NCBI RefSeq assembly: GCF_008831285.2
Contig: NC_045140.1
Span: 27,236,131-27,300,130, forward strand
Length of the DNA stretch: 64,000 bases
Direction: 5' to 3'
Origin: Nymphaea colorata
Lineage: Eukaryota; Streptophyta; Magnoliopsida; Nymphaeales; Nymphaeaceae
In this document: in pieces, positions 34,977-46,252 of the stretch
Layout: each line of letters opens with the position of its first letter
Numbering within the stretch: the stretch's first letter is position 1
Translations under genes and position numbers: made by a program
Notes under the pieces: model-generated
The model's database searches: none
Seen by the model: only the letters and a program-made list of their open reading frames with translations
Told to the model about the DNA's origin: nothing

Positions 34977-35468
34977 CTAGTAGGGACGCTCCCCTACAAC
35001 GTTACCAGCAGGGTCGTAGTTGCAGGTGATGAAGATTTCACCACTGTTGCACTTGACCCTGGCGCAACCCAGCCGCACCGAGTTGCGCCACACCACCTGA
35101 GTGTAGTTCAGGCACATTTTTCCATTGGCACAGGTGTTGGTGTTGTAGTCGTAGTCACTCTTTTCAGACACCCACGCTTTCACGGCATCAACTGCAGTGT
35201 AGTCTTGCCCACCTGCCTTGAAGATGTTCTGCCCATACTTGTCGGAGGGTACCAGGTTGCAGTCACCGATCCTTTGGTTGGCATAGTTCTGGGCGTAGGC
35301 TGCAACGGTGTCGTCCCATGCCATAGGACCAACACCAACTTCTGCGCGAGCTGCGTTGTGAGCAGCAAGGAAGTCTTGGGGAGAGTTTTGGGCGTGAGCG
35401 CCATGGATTAGCATTCCAAGGCCCAGCAGTAAGCTAAACCAAACAAGGACGCCAGGGGAATGCTCCAT
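34977..35468 (-). CDS. PR1: PR-1, copy 4, with altered CAP cavity
   Basis: This intronless gene has 163 codons, the usual PR-1 length. The signal peptide starts [20 protein letters not shown], with likely cleavage after HA to leave Gln-Asn-Ser. The CAP domain follows: [21 protein letters not shown] and ITCNYDP, with six cysteines. Two of the four cavity residues are changed. GENI is GQNI (Glu to Gln), and GHYTQ is LNYTQ (the His-bearing GH replaced by LN). The frame is otherwise intact. The tail [11 protein letters not shown] fits the CAPE signature. TATA box at 35581-35588, ACGT motif at 35779-35786, AATAAA at 34883-34888. Secretion and apoplastic location are inferred. Metal binding at the cavity is probably lost, while lipid binding and CAPE release need not be. 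Confidence 0.95.
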   Translation of the reverse strand: MEHSPGVLVWFSLLLGLGMLIHGAHAQNSPQDFLAAHNAARAEVGVGPMAWDDTVAAYAQNYANQRIGDCNLVPSDKYGQNIFKAGGQDYTAVDAVKAWVSEKSDYDYNTNTCANGKMCLNYTQVVWRNSVRLGCARVKCNSGEIFITCNYDPAGNVVGERPY

Positions 35469-35580
35469 TTTGGCTGATCACAAGAAGAAAGCAAAAGAAA
35501 AGAGAGAGTGGTCTGAAAAGAACACCTCTAGGAAGCAAGTACTTTGGGCTTGTGATAGCATAATGGAGAGAGGTTTTCAA

Positions 35581-35588
35581 ATTTATAG
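35581..35588 (-). promoter_or_regulatory. TATA box of PR-1 copy 4
   Basis: CTATAAAT on the minus strand, 113 bp upstream of the ATG, in the same sequence block as the other copies. Confidence 0.85.
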
Positions 35589-35778
35589 AGCACCATGCGC
35601 AGCTTGAATAGGCTTCATCATCTTTGAGAATTATGTCATTCCAAAGTTAGACGACTGATTTTGTTTTGGTGCCTGAATGGGACTTATTATTAGTATAAAA
35701 AACTCAATGTCGACCTAAAGTTTCCGAAACTTGGCGTCTATCACTCGCAAGTTGTGAAAGGAAAGACGGATGCATGCA

Positions 35779-35786
35779 TTACGTAA
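35779..35786. promoter_or_regulatory. ACGT (bZIP/TGA-type) motif TTACGTAA
   Basis: A perfect 8-bp palindrome about 310 bp upstream of the ATG, conserved within TGCATTACGTAAGTTG at 57236-57243 and 63173-63180. ACGT cores are known TGA/bZIP sites and such factors control PR-1 in model plants. Function here is inferred. Confidence 0.6.
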
Positions 35787-36178
35787 GTTGTTTACGTTGT
35801 TAATAGATCTGCAAGGTTAGAAATTTTTTTTGAAAAGCAATTAAGACATTGATTCGCCAAGCGTGACTGGACAAACGTTGTACAAAATTGGATGGCGTCG
35901 GATATCTACAGATGATAACATTAATTTCTTTCCACTGTAATGCTTTCCCTTCAGGTGAGCTCATGCCCTCTAATTTCGTCAGTGAAGGTGGCTTGGGTCC
36001 TATCATATCCGAGTCCTATATTTTAAAAAATTAAAATGAAGTTTACATATTCATGTCGTGAGTTGAAGGTGATAGTCAACCCATCTATGAGAGAATACAC
36101 CGTATACTATTATAGTGATTATTCACGTGACGTCCCTCCTCACGCATGCTCGATGAATTTATCATGTACTAGACGACC

Positions 36179-37570
36179 AATTGTAACTTTTTATGCATCA
36201 AAATCACATATAAGTGTTTTATGTTTCGTTGCAAACCCGTGGGAGGAAGGGACCTCTTGCTTGCACAACTATGTGCATGCACAAATATACACAAAACAAA
36301 CAAAAAATAAAAGGATGGTTAAAGTATTTTCCAAGTCTTTTATAAAGAAATGTACATTAGAAACTTTTTTTAACTTTTTTATAACCTTTTTTTGTCCTTT
36401 TAAAAAGTTTTTTTTTTTAAGAAGGGTAATATTTTAATCACGACACATTCTGTATACAATTTTTTGATCAATGAAGTGTAAACATAACCAGTTTCGCTCT
36501 TTAACCTTTTTATTTCAAATAATAAAGGGATTTACATGGGAGAACAAAATAACAGAAGAAATGAGGCAGTATGACCTCTCTACACAACTAAATATCTCCA
36601 TTCCAGTTTGGAATTAAGGGGAATGGGCCATCTTAGAAGGTCAATAGCCGCTTCTGAAGGATCACAAAATTTCAGAATATGCAAAATTCTCCCATGCTTG
36701 TCCACACCCAAGGACTTCCCAAAACCACCAGATGAAAATCTGATGGCCCTTTTAATCCTCCCCCAAAATCAGGCAGGTCGTGGAGCAAGTTGTAGAGAAA
36801 TTGCTGCGCACTCCAGCTATACCGTTCATCAAAAAATCTCACATCGGCAACCGTCTTTAAACAATTTCTGACTTTGACCAGGTAAACCAGCTTCTGTCGT
36901 CTCCTTTCCATGCAGCTAGCTGCATGCAGATTGCACAATAACAGAATGATTTGCGAAAGATGGCCACGGGTCCGGCCTGATGCCTGTGGACGACCATGAA
37001 GATATTGCTTCTTTGTCCTGCTTGGTCTAAGTGGCATTAATAACAAATTCTTTAATTTCTATCCATATATTCGATTGAAATTTGTCCAATCAACTTCAAC
37101 TCCATGGGAATCGCATTTCTCCATTTCCGCATTTTGGTCAGGGAGATAGGGATTAGGAAAGCAAGCATGGCAGCTATAAGTCAGCCATTTAAACCAGAAC
37201 TTTCGGCGCCACCACCATCTAGCTGCTTCCTGAATTGAATTCCAGACCTTGATAGCAATATTGAACCTTGCTCCCGATGATCTCCAATCCATTTTGGCTT
37301 TTAGACAATGAATGACATGATTGTTAATTTGCCTGTTCCTGACTACCACATAGGTGACATCTATTTGCTAAGTGAACACCAAATCTTTTGAGCTTGTCTT
37401 GGGTTAAAAGGGGAGCGTCCCCTTTCTGCCATACCATCCTGCAGCACAGATCATGAGAGTGTTTATCTCTAATTTCTTCATGAATCGACATGCAAGGGAT
37501 CAACGTTGCATCTTTCTCACCCCAACGCAGTGTATAAGGGTTTTTTGTTGTCAAATTGGAGCGCAACTTA
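36179..37570 (-). mobile_element. degenerate LINE (non-LTR retrotransposon) fragment
   Basis: On the minus strand at about 37566-37330 the reading LLTQDKLKRFGVHLANRCHL is followed by CG and, after a frameshift, INNHVIHC. This is the zinc-binding region that follows reverse transcriptase in plant LINEs (LLTxDNLxxRGxxxxxxCxxC...HLxxxC). Several frames are open in turn to about 36620, with no intact ORF. The copy-5 unit lacks most of this segment: it jumps from GTACTAGACGACCA to an ATCAACGTTGCATC block at about 57774-57800. The copy-6 unit has its beginning (63597 onward), so the LINE debris was present before at least one duplication. Confidence 0.7.
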
Positions 37571-38733
37571 CATGGCTTATTTGTAGCAGTTTTCCTTTGA
37601 CGTTTTCTTCTTTTTTTCTCTCGTCTTCTTTCCGACGTAACAGTGTATTACTTGGATGACTAAGCAGTTTATATATATAAAGGATCATGTTCAACGCAAT
37701 TGCGAAGAAACCGTGAGTTGCAATTCAAAAATCAAATTCCGAATTCCTTCTCCAGATTCCAACCAGAAGGACGTAATTTCTGTAGTTCCAAACCTAGAGA
37801 TCAGTATCCACAACCGGATGAGCATGTATGGATGTTTTTGTAAGGGCTTTATAAGTATCCAAATGTGTGTGTGCGTGTGCAGAAGTCCAGATGGTCCTCA
37901 TCTGCACACTCTTGCTCACATTTCGTGCAGTAAGCAGTTAATGTTGAGTTTGAGTTGCTTTTTAAATCCAAACAGGAGCATTTTTTTCATTAAACGCAAA
38001 AAATTTCATGCCCCAGTACACGACGTATAATGTTAGGGTCCAGCATCTCGCTGCATTGCTAATTCTGATCATCCACGACCTTGGCAGATGTGAAACAATG
38101 AGAAAAAAAAGAAAAAACCAGCGGGTGCAGCTGAAGATGATGATGATGACGAAATTTAAGCAACATGTCTGGGAACGGATTGGATCAGCTTTTATGAAGC
38201 TGCCAATGTCGGTGTAGATAAGTAATTAAGGTACGTTTAAATAAAACTTGACCGTCTCAAATGATTTGGTGTTCCGCAATGTGTTGGCGCTCGATACAGA
38301 CCAGATAAAAAGCTGATCCAATCCGATTTCCTCATCTTCTTTGCGAATTCGTCTGAAAGCAAAATGAAAATAAAAACAAGTAACGTAATGGGCTATACCG
38401 GCCGACACGCCATGTCTTTTCGGCTTCAGACTTGAAACATCCTTTTTTGTTTTCACAATATTGGTCCTCCTATAAGTGAAAAAAATGTGAAACGATAATT
38501 GCAAATACAACTCCTTTGCTCAAGCATGTGCTAGTTAGGCCGCAGCCTGGAATCAGCTGATCCGATAAGCCTAGTCTTGACCCGAACTGCTGGGACTTCT
38601 GGTTTTCAGTTTCGTTATTTCTTCTTACGAGCTAGAAAAAAACCTGATTGGAGCGTCCGCTTTTGCTTATGACGAGCAAACAATGGCTTCGGTATAAAGT
38701 TGGTCATTGGTTAAACTTTCTGACTTTTCTTTG

Positions 38734-38775
<42 letters not shown>

Positions 38776-39399
38776 GAAAGAAGAACCAATCAAAAGGCAA
38801 AGACATAATGGGAAAGTAGAACCATTAGAACAATTCAAAACGCAAAGAATAGTGACCGGGTAACGAAAGACGACATGAATGGAAGTATCTATTCCTCAGG
38901 CCAATTAATGTTGGTAAGGCGACAGATCTGATGGACACAGGGGTCACAGTCGACCCACATTGTTTTATTTAGGTTTACTATTCACCCAACCTCGGGTATT
39001 TCAAGTCCTTTGACTTCCCAATTGCGTTCAGATTCAAAGCCAAAGTCGGACAGAGATACTTTTCATAAACTTAACCCAAACTTACCGCTAAGCTAAAATT
39101 CCAGATTTTTCAATTTCAATGATGGAATTGACGGAGGAGAACGAATGAACATTTCCATGCATGGAAGTCGTGCAGGTCCATGCCTCAAAGTAAAAACAAA
39201 AAAAAAACCATTATTTATTTTGAAAAATATGCACATACCTTTTTCAATATTTAATGAAAAATAATGGATTTGAGAAAATTAGAAAAAAAGCCTAATGTTT
39301 GGAAAATAAGAAATCATTATCCGACCAGTCTACAGTGTTTCCCTGAGCTATCAAACATGTCAGGGGTTACTCTAGGAAGCCCCTTCTCCTGTTTTTTTC
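37571..39399. repeat. unit right part and next 3'-flank relic; no gene
   Basis: Positions 37660-38500 are collinear with 57950-58830 (AGATCAGTATCCACA, GTGCAGAAGTCCA, CATCTCGCTGCATTGCTA). Positions 38520-38760 match 59515-59765 (CCGATAAGCCTAGTCTTGAC, TTTTGCTTATGACGAGCAAA), a relic of the PR-1 3' flank with its (TA)n run at 38735-38773. No CAP sequence follows. From 38760 to 39400 nothing is recognised. Confidence 0.7.
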
Positions 39400-39932
39400 T
39401 TTTTCTCTGTCCACAATATTCATCCTCTATTATTCTGTCTCTCTCTGTTGTTTTTCTTGGAAAGAAATTTCATTTGCTGCAATTTCATTGTTTGGAGCCT
39501 AAATCTTGATCTTTTATCTGATTTTTGAGTTGCTTTCTTTGTTGCCCTTGCAGATGTGTCTGTTCAAAGTTAACATTCACTGTCATGGATATCAGCAGAA
39601 GGTAAAGAAGCTGCTGCAAGAAATAGATGGTGGGTATTATTCTTCAAATTCATAATTTTTTTTTTTTTGCTTTTTATACCTTTTGTTTTTCCTTAGATAT
39701 GTTTGTACATCCGACTGTTTCCCCTTTTGTTTTCCTACTATGTACATTCCTAAAACGTTTGCTTTATGATGAAACTCAAGTTTTCTCATCTTGTTATGTG
39801 GTTCATTTGTCATGGGTATTGACGACCACCAATGATGCAGAACAGGGGAAGGTGATAGTATCAGGCTAGGTAGATCTCGAAGAACACCTAATGTAGTAGC
39901 AAGAGCCAAAAGAATGAAGATTAGAATGGCTA
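39400..39932 (+). pseudogene. HIPP-type heavy-metal-associated (HMA) gene fragment, left arm
   Basis: After a splice acceptor (CTTGCAG, ending 39553), the exon at 39554-39629 reads [20 protein letters not shown] and then a donor (GTGGGT). This is the first beta-alpha of an HMA domain as in isoprenylated HIPP proteins (KVNIHCDGCxxKVKKxL). The second metal-binding Cys of CxxC is Tyr here. About 190 bp on, DAEQGKVIVSG, the domain's second half, reads into a stop at 39867-39869. The C-terminal region and CaaX box are absent. The fragment extends upstream into an intron-like CT-rich stretch. HIPPs are metallochaperones of plants. This copy is broken. Confidence 0.8.
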
Positions 39933-39993
39933 GATCTTGCTGCTTCTGTATTAGTTGCTGTATTATTAGTTGTTGTTGCTGCTACTGCTGGGG

Positions 39994-40545
39994 CTGGCCT
40001 TTCTAATCTTCATCTTTTTGGCTAATACAATTGTATTAGTTTCTCTTGCTGATCCACATCGCTTGAGACCTTCACCCTCTTTTGTTGTGCATCTTGCCCT
40101 GTTCCGCATTAATGGTGGTCGTCCATCCCATGATAAATGAACCAGATAACAAGATAAAGAAACATGAGTACCAACAGAGAAAAAATGTTTTAAGAGTGTA
40201 CATAGATGGAAGATAAAGTGGAAAACTCTTGGATGTACAAAAATATCCAAGGAAAAACAAAAAGTTAGGGATAGAAGAACGGGGCACGAAGAATTTGAAG
40301 AATAACACCCACCATTTATTTCTTGCAGTAGCTTGTTTACCTTCTGCTTACATCCATCCAATGAATGTTAACATTGAACAGACATGTCTGCAATAGCAAC
40401 AAAAAACAAAGCAACTAAGGAAACAGATAAAGGAGCTAAATTTGGTGTCAGAACAATTGAATTGCATCAAATGAAATAGATTTTCAAGAAAAGTTGCCGA
40501 GAGAGACAGGAGAATAGAAAACGAGTGTTGCAGACAGGAAAAAAA
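39994..40545 (-). pseudogene. HIPP-type HMA gene fragment, right arm (inverted copy)
   Basis: A diverged inverted copy of 39400-39932. On the minus strand the same intron-like leader precedes an exon near 40388-40312 with a VNKLLQEINGG-type reading. A one-base deletion in the TGTGATGGATGT (CDGC) region throws it out of frame. The second exon part reads TTTINAEQGK at about 40125-40090. The two arms point at each other across about 60 bp of CTG/TTG-rich spacer, so transcription through the locus would give a roughly 540-bp imperfect hairpin. Confidence 0.78.
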
Positions 40546-40585
40546 AATGGTAGACTTCTGTCAGCGGAGTCCCTCTACCACCGAC

Positions 40586-40637
<52 letters not shown>

Positions 40638-41555
40638 TCAAGGCTCGAGTCTTGGCATCATCTTTTTTACCTCTTGTTTTTTTTCTTCACCTTCTTTTAT
40701 TTGTCTGGCCTTCCTTGCCTACCACTCTCCTAAACTAAACCTCTCCACAACTCCTTCCCCCCAACCCTTGTAAGTCGTGCTTGACAATTCACTTGGTATT
40801 CCTAGTTTATCAATTATTGGTAGAGAATATGAGAGGAGCAGAACAATCGGGTCTTTGGAGACACAGCTATTGTGGGTTATTCTGTTCGGGATGACACAGC
40901 TACTTCGATCACTTTTGTGGGTTATTCGTTCGGGATGAAATGCACATTGCTATTAACATTGGTCGATGTTTTTGGTCAGCTACTGACTAGTTGCCCCTCC
41001 CCAGTTTTAGTTTACCTATTTTTATTTGTTTGTTTTAGCTGTCCTTTACAAAGAGATAAGGAGGCGATCCACTATATTTGGAAAGGAGATATCTATAGAT
41101 TTGGGCGTTTCCTCATTTCAGCCCATCTTCTCCATGATTATTGAAATCAATCCTAAGATTTTCGTAACTCCCTCATATAGGTGTTTCCATCTAAAGATGG
41201 TTGTAACTTTATATAAATCGTGAATTCCTAGTGTAAAAGCATGAGAAATAATATGAAGAAGAACGCCCCTCTTCTCTGGTGGATGTAGGCTACAAGCCGA
41301 ACCACGTAACATGCTGCCTTCCTCTGCTCCCTTCCTATTGGCATCTTTTGTTTCCTCATTTTATGCTTTCTAACATTAGCATTTTTTTCGTAGTCATTTT
41401 GTCTCCAGTTCATTGTGACTTTTGTTACAATTTTTGCTATTCCATTTTTCATTTTGCCCGCTCTCTCTATCTCTCTCTGCCCTTCTCTCTTTTCCTCTCT
41501 CTATCACTCTGCCCTGTGAAAACATGTAGTAAAGGAACTCGGGGCTGTTGTGGCA
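40546..41555. other. no gene; (GA)n microsatellite
   Basis: A (GA)n run of roughly 48 bp lies at 40587-40635, beside the HIPP inverted repeat. The open frames across it are low-complexity. CT-rich DNA continues to about 41510. No gene is supported. Confidence 0.55.
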
Positions 41556-42385
41556 GCCGAACACTGAAAGAACTTGGAAGACCTGAAGAATCCTTTCCCA
41601 ACAGCCGCTAGTTCAATGAATGTTGTCGAAGAATCCATCCATAATGGAGGCAGAGGTTTATTGACGGCACGTGAAATAGCTTCTAACGTTAGTTTCCTCC
41701 CAAACTTTGATCAAAAGAGCACATGATCGGCACCTCTCTTCCTCTTTTTTATTATATTTATATACATTATGGAGAGAGAGAGAGCGGACAAAATGTAAAT
41801 TCTTTGAAGATAAAAGCAATGACAAGACGTCACCAATCAACCACTAATAAAAAATGGCAAAAAACAAAAACATGCAGAAACAAAAGTCAAAGCATGAACA
41901 AAAAATAAGAGGTGGAAGATGAACTGAGCAAGTTAGTCTGAGGCGAAAGTCATCTTGCGACCCATGAAAATGACAAGGTGCACATCTTCCTTCACGATAC
42001 ATTCTATAGAAGCGACACTCTCTGTTGTGTCCCTAAATATGTGATTGTTGTCTTCTTTCCAAATTAGCCACCAATAACAATTGAGCCACGGCCACCATGT
42101 AAAATGCCACCCACTGCTAACTGAATGTGAAGGTGAAAAGAGAAAGCTGCCTCTAGAAAAGAAGAAGTGCAACCAAAACACTTTGAAAGAACCTGGAAGA
42201 CCTGAAAAATCATTTCCCAATAGACGCTAGTTCAATGAATGTTGTCGAAGAATCCATTAATAAAGGATCCATAAAGGAGGCAGGGGTTCATCGACGGCTC
42301 GTGAATAGCTTCTAATGTAAGTTTCCTCCCAAACTTTGATCAAAAGAGCACAAAATCAGCGCCTCTCTCCCTCTTTCTCATTATA
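41556..42385 (-). mobile_element. LINE fragment (3' part) with internal direct repeat
   Basis: On the minus strand, 42220-41940 includes WWLIWKEDNNHIFRDTTESV, the tryptophan-rich WWxIWKERNxRIF motif near the end of plant LINE ORF2, in the zf-RVT region. Positions 41556-41750 and 42180-42385 are direct repeats of each other (CTAGTTCAATGAATGTTGTC and CTCCCAAACTTTGATCAAAA), so a segment of the element is duplicated. No intact ORF remains. Confidence 0.75.
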
Positions 42386-42800
42386 AAGGAGGCCTTCCCA
42401 AGGAAACGCGCATGAGATGATTGAGACTGGTGAAAGTGGCAGTTGATGGCTTATAAAGAGAAGGGCATGTAGTTGGACGGAAGCGAGAGAATGTCGGATC
42501 AGGTGATTCTATTGGCAAGGGAGAGGACCTTAGCCTATCAATCTTGCAGGCAAAAAAGCATCTGCTGCTCGACGTTCGCTCAGAAGAAAGGCGGCGGCAG
42601 AAAATTGAGATAACGAAAGGCCAAGAGCTTCAGCAAAAAGTGTTGTTGCAGGATCTACATGAAAGAGCGCAAGCTTACATTTAGCGGGATTAATGGGAAG
42701 CCCAAAACGAAAGAGAGAGTGGGTGCAGAATTTGTGCTCTTTTGATCAAATTTTCGTAGGAAATTGGCAGAAGCTCTTCACAGGCGGCTAATGAAATGGT
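42386..42800 (-). pseudogene. LINE reverse transcriptase fragment
   Basis: Reading minus, the pieces INPAKCKLALF, FAEALGLSLSQF and DAFLPARLIDRL appear in order, interrupted by frameshifts and stops. They match the C-terminal part of plant LINE reverse transcriptase (LxINPxKSE..., EALGxPLGxLPVxYLG, LPxxxRIxxR). It lies upstream (on the minus strand) of the WWLIWKE part, in the normal LINE order, so both belong to one decayed element. Positions 42800-43000 are less AT-rich and may belong to the same element but were not matched. Confidence 0.72.
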
Positions 42801-43489
42801 GAGGGAGCCATAGACTGGGATCCCTGCTCCAGCCTCGATTATAGATGGATCCTTCAGTGGCTTTCATCTGACTACTGGGAGAGGACTCTTCGAGTTTTCC
42901 AACGCTTGCCATCAAGGCTCCGAGTTCCCCTGCTGCAGTTCTCAGCAGGGCTGGGGCAAAGGGACTGAGGAATCAGAGTTGACTACGTTTACGTTTTTGC
43001 TTGTAAAAAGTATTGAGGCGTATGCTTTGAGTTTAACAACCATAAAAAAGAAAAAAAAAAAAAACTGGATCCTAAATTGCAAGGGTTTGGGGAGGGCTAC
43101 CGGCTATGGCTACCTCAAGTTTTGAAAATTTAAATTTATTAATTAAAACTTTTCAACAGATTTTCGTTCAGCCCGTCCCGGAGAACCTTTAAAAAGATTT
43201 ATGCTATAATATAACGAATGACTAAAACAATTGTCGAAAGCACCATCCAACAACAGAGCATTAGTAATAATTTATGGTGTAATATTATTTTAACAACTAT
43301 TCATGGTGCTTTTAATGATGGGTTTTAAAAGATTAGCCATTCAAAAACATCGGGCCTGCTGATAAGAAATTATTTGTTTTTCAAATTTGGGTGTACATGA
43401 CCGATAATCCAGCAGGTGCTGTCATACTGATCACGATGATAGGTTTCTTGTTGTTGACAGCGACTACGAAGACGATGAGGACGTAAGTC

Positions 43490-45200
43490 TAGGATGAAGA
43501 TTTTTCTGAAAACTTAGTTTCACTCATGATTGAGACCTAATTCTTGGTATTAAACCTACCTAAATCATAGTCTTCTCTCAATATCTTAACCACGACTTGA
43601 TATTTGAAATTATGTACCTATGTTTGAACCCTAGTCCCGTTAGAACTATATCATAGTCAGGTTAAAGCTAAATCTTAGCCAAGTTAAACTCAAACCTTAA
43701 TTAGACTCTACCTAAAGCCTAGCAAGTTTAACCCAAATCTCAATAAGGTTGGACATGTGGATCTTAAAGAAATTGTATTCAGATCTCAATGAATTGGATT
43801 TAAATATCAAATTTAAGATCAAATACAAGATTGAATTTGGATTTGACAAATTTGAATATGATTTGGATTGAAAGAATTGGATTACTGAACTTAGACCTTG
43901 TGAAGATTTAATCCTAGAAATGGATTTCATATCAACACTTTTGGATTTGGATTTCATGTTACTCAGATCCAGATTTCAGACCTTTATCCAAAACCCTAAA
44001 TCCCTAAACTTTCACATTGGATCGTTAAATTTCATTTCAGATTTGGATCATGGACTTTGAATCAAGAATCAATATGAATTGAGTCAACTCTCAGTTGGGA
44101 TTTGAACCTAAGACCCTATTAGGATGATCCTAAGTCCAAATGCCATACCTAGATCAATTAATGAACGTTTGCATCATCTTTAGTTGATGAACTTGAATTT
44201 AAACTTTGAATTAATGTTTTCCTAGGTCTACGACCCAAACTTAGAAACCAGATCTTAATTATGCATTGAATCTAGTTTCCTTGTTGCATTTAGGTTTGAC
44301 AACAATCATATCTTGGGACCTTAAGCACTTAATATGGTTCTCGGTCTGATTACTCCTGTTAAAAGCAACAGGAATTGTCAGATTCATACCAATGAGTCGA
44401 GTTCTATCTCACGTAGATTCTAAGGCAAGTTAATATTTGATATGTTCTTGTTCATCCGACATGAAATTCTCGCAATGAGAATACGCACCCTCTTACTCTC
44501 CTATCCTATCTGCCTTCCACCTTTCCCTTATTGTTCACTAAATCAACAGCAGCATGCTGGCGTAACATACACAATAGTGGCACAATCGGTGGCCGCTGCT
44601 CATCCTCTTGTGACTTTCACGGTATTCTTTTCGGTTTGTAGTTTTTGGTTTTCAATTTTCAAAGGGGGTCCTTTCTTCGGATTCTTTTGGTGGCGGGGGA
44701 CGCTTTCTCTCTCGTCACCCATTTCTTTGCCGGAGCGTCCTTTCCAATCAGGTGAACCTGAGAAGATTCACCAAAATGTTATTGAAGAACATAAACTTGG
44801 AAAATATCCGTCCGTTCATCATCAGTTTATCGTATTTAGTTAGGTTTTCTAATTCTCAGCCCCCAAATTAGTAGCCTCTGTTTGCTTTATGCATTTCTGC
44901 TTTGCTTTATTTATTAGTTTTTTTTTTGTTATGTTTCGATATTTTTTCAATTTTATTTTTTATAATTTAAAATACATTTTAATCAATACGATTCTCGATT
45001 TGATTCACCTAACCGATTGAAAAACCCTTCTTCATAACATTTCTTGGCGCGCGTTATCTAGTTTCATAATAAACTGCAGATTTTTTCAGTAACATCAAAT
45101 TTCATGAAAATTTGTGGCAGTTTGGCACGAGTGGCAAATTGATACCTTCAACCTTGAACACTGGGGAGGGTCGATTCTAATGCTCTTTTATTTATTTATT
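43490..45200 (+). repeat. PR-1 unit without its gene
   Basis: Positions 43530-44460 copy the GGATTTGGAT-rich module (32400-33480). Positions 44480-45210 copy the 3'-flank part of the PR-1 4, 5 and 6 units, ending near the (TTTA)n run and ATGCCGTATGCAG. In the other units a PR-1 gene follows within about 150-200 bp. Here homology switches to the dispersed repeat also seen at 17740. The gene is absent, and no PR-1 promoter side was seen. Confidence 0.8.
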
Positions 45201-45840
45201 TAAACTACTGTATGCCGTATGCAGAAAAATGGTTGGTGCAGTTTGTTATTTAAATTTTTTCAGGAAATGACAAAAGATGAAGACTTTGTGGGGCTCATTA
45301 TTTTTCTTAGCAGAAACGAAATTTGCTCGAATTTCTATTTTCGGCCCATGACGATTGGATCTTCTTTTCTGGGCCTGCACCTGGATGGTCAATTTATAAA
45401 ATAAGTGGACCTCAAAGAGCAATAAGTTTATTCACTGGTTTAGATCTTAAAAGAGCAAAAGAAAGAAAGAAAAGCTTGGGCTTCTTTTCATCCCAACTTG
45501 CACATCAAAAGGAGGGCAACGGAAGGCTAGAAGAAGGAACATCTTAATTAAACCAAATATTGGACCTAAATCTGCAATAGAATCCTCCTGCCTCTCTCAC
45601 TTAATGAGTGAGTTAATCAGGCCTCATCCTTTTTGCTTGTGTTCGAATCACCACAGCCATTCTAGCGAACATGTCATTTGATTCCGCCCGTCTTGTACTA
45701 CGAATTAATTTTGTTTGTATCGGGTCCAAATGGGTCTGGTCTAAAGTTCAAAAGCAGTAATTACGGGTAGCATTCGAATCAAATCGTAAAGCCATATTCG
45801 ATCCGTTTGCAGCTCCAACCAATGTTCCTGTGCGGGTCGG
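45201..45840. other. dispersed repeat; no gene
   Basis: Positions 45219-45420 are the second copy of the repeat at 17740-17935. From 45420 to 45840 no repeat or gene is recognised. Positions about 45720-45850 have GGGTC-rich words like element edges. Confidence 0.5.
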
Positions 45841-45939
45841 TTGTCAGAGATGTCAACCCGATTGAGTCCGACGTCTTTCGCACGAAATCCCTGGGCTTCA
45901 TCTTTCCCTACGCCCACGCGTCACCGACTTCTATGTCAA

Positions 45940-46252
45940 AGACTCGGTTACTTTGGGTTTAACCGCAGTTACTTCTCTTAACTCATCGTTACTATTTGAG
46001 GGACGCGATCACATTCCCCTTCATCGACTTTTTGTCCCCTTTTTTCTTCTCTCTTTCCCTCTCCTCTTTCCCTGTCCCTCTCTCTTTCCCTCTCCCTCTT
46101 CCTCCTTCGTCCTCTCGAAAGGGAGAAGAAACCCTAACTCTGGCTCTAACCTAGCGCGCGAACCCCTTCAACGGAAATCAATCGTCTTTCTCCACGGGAG
46201 GGGGGAAGCACGAGGGGGCTAGGGTTTCCTTCCTTTCCAGTTTCCCCCCACC
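45940..46252 (+). promoter_or_regulatory. UPF1-type 5' leader
   Basis: This CT-rich leader precedes the UPF1-like ATG, with a telo-box-like AAACCCTA at about 46129. It contains an 89-codon upstream open frame (45953-46222) of low complexity. It looks like the 5' untranslated region of the parent gene carried over with exon 1. No TATA box was assigned. Confidence 0.5.

Noticed and set aside
36036-36437. A 133-codon plus-strand frame right of PR-1 copy 4
   Set aside because: The homologous sequence in units 5 and 6 does not keep the frame, and the C-terminal part is a poly(T)-driven Phe/Lys run.
45953-46222. An 89-codon frame upstream of the UPF1-like ATG as a separate gene
   Set aside because: Ser/Pro/Phe-rich low complexity from a CT-rich leader. 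More likely an upstream open frame or chance.
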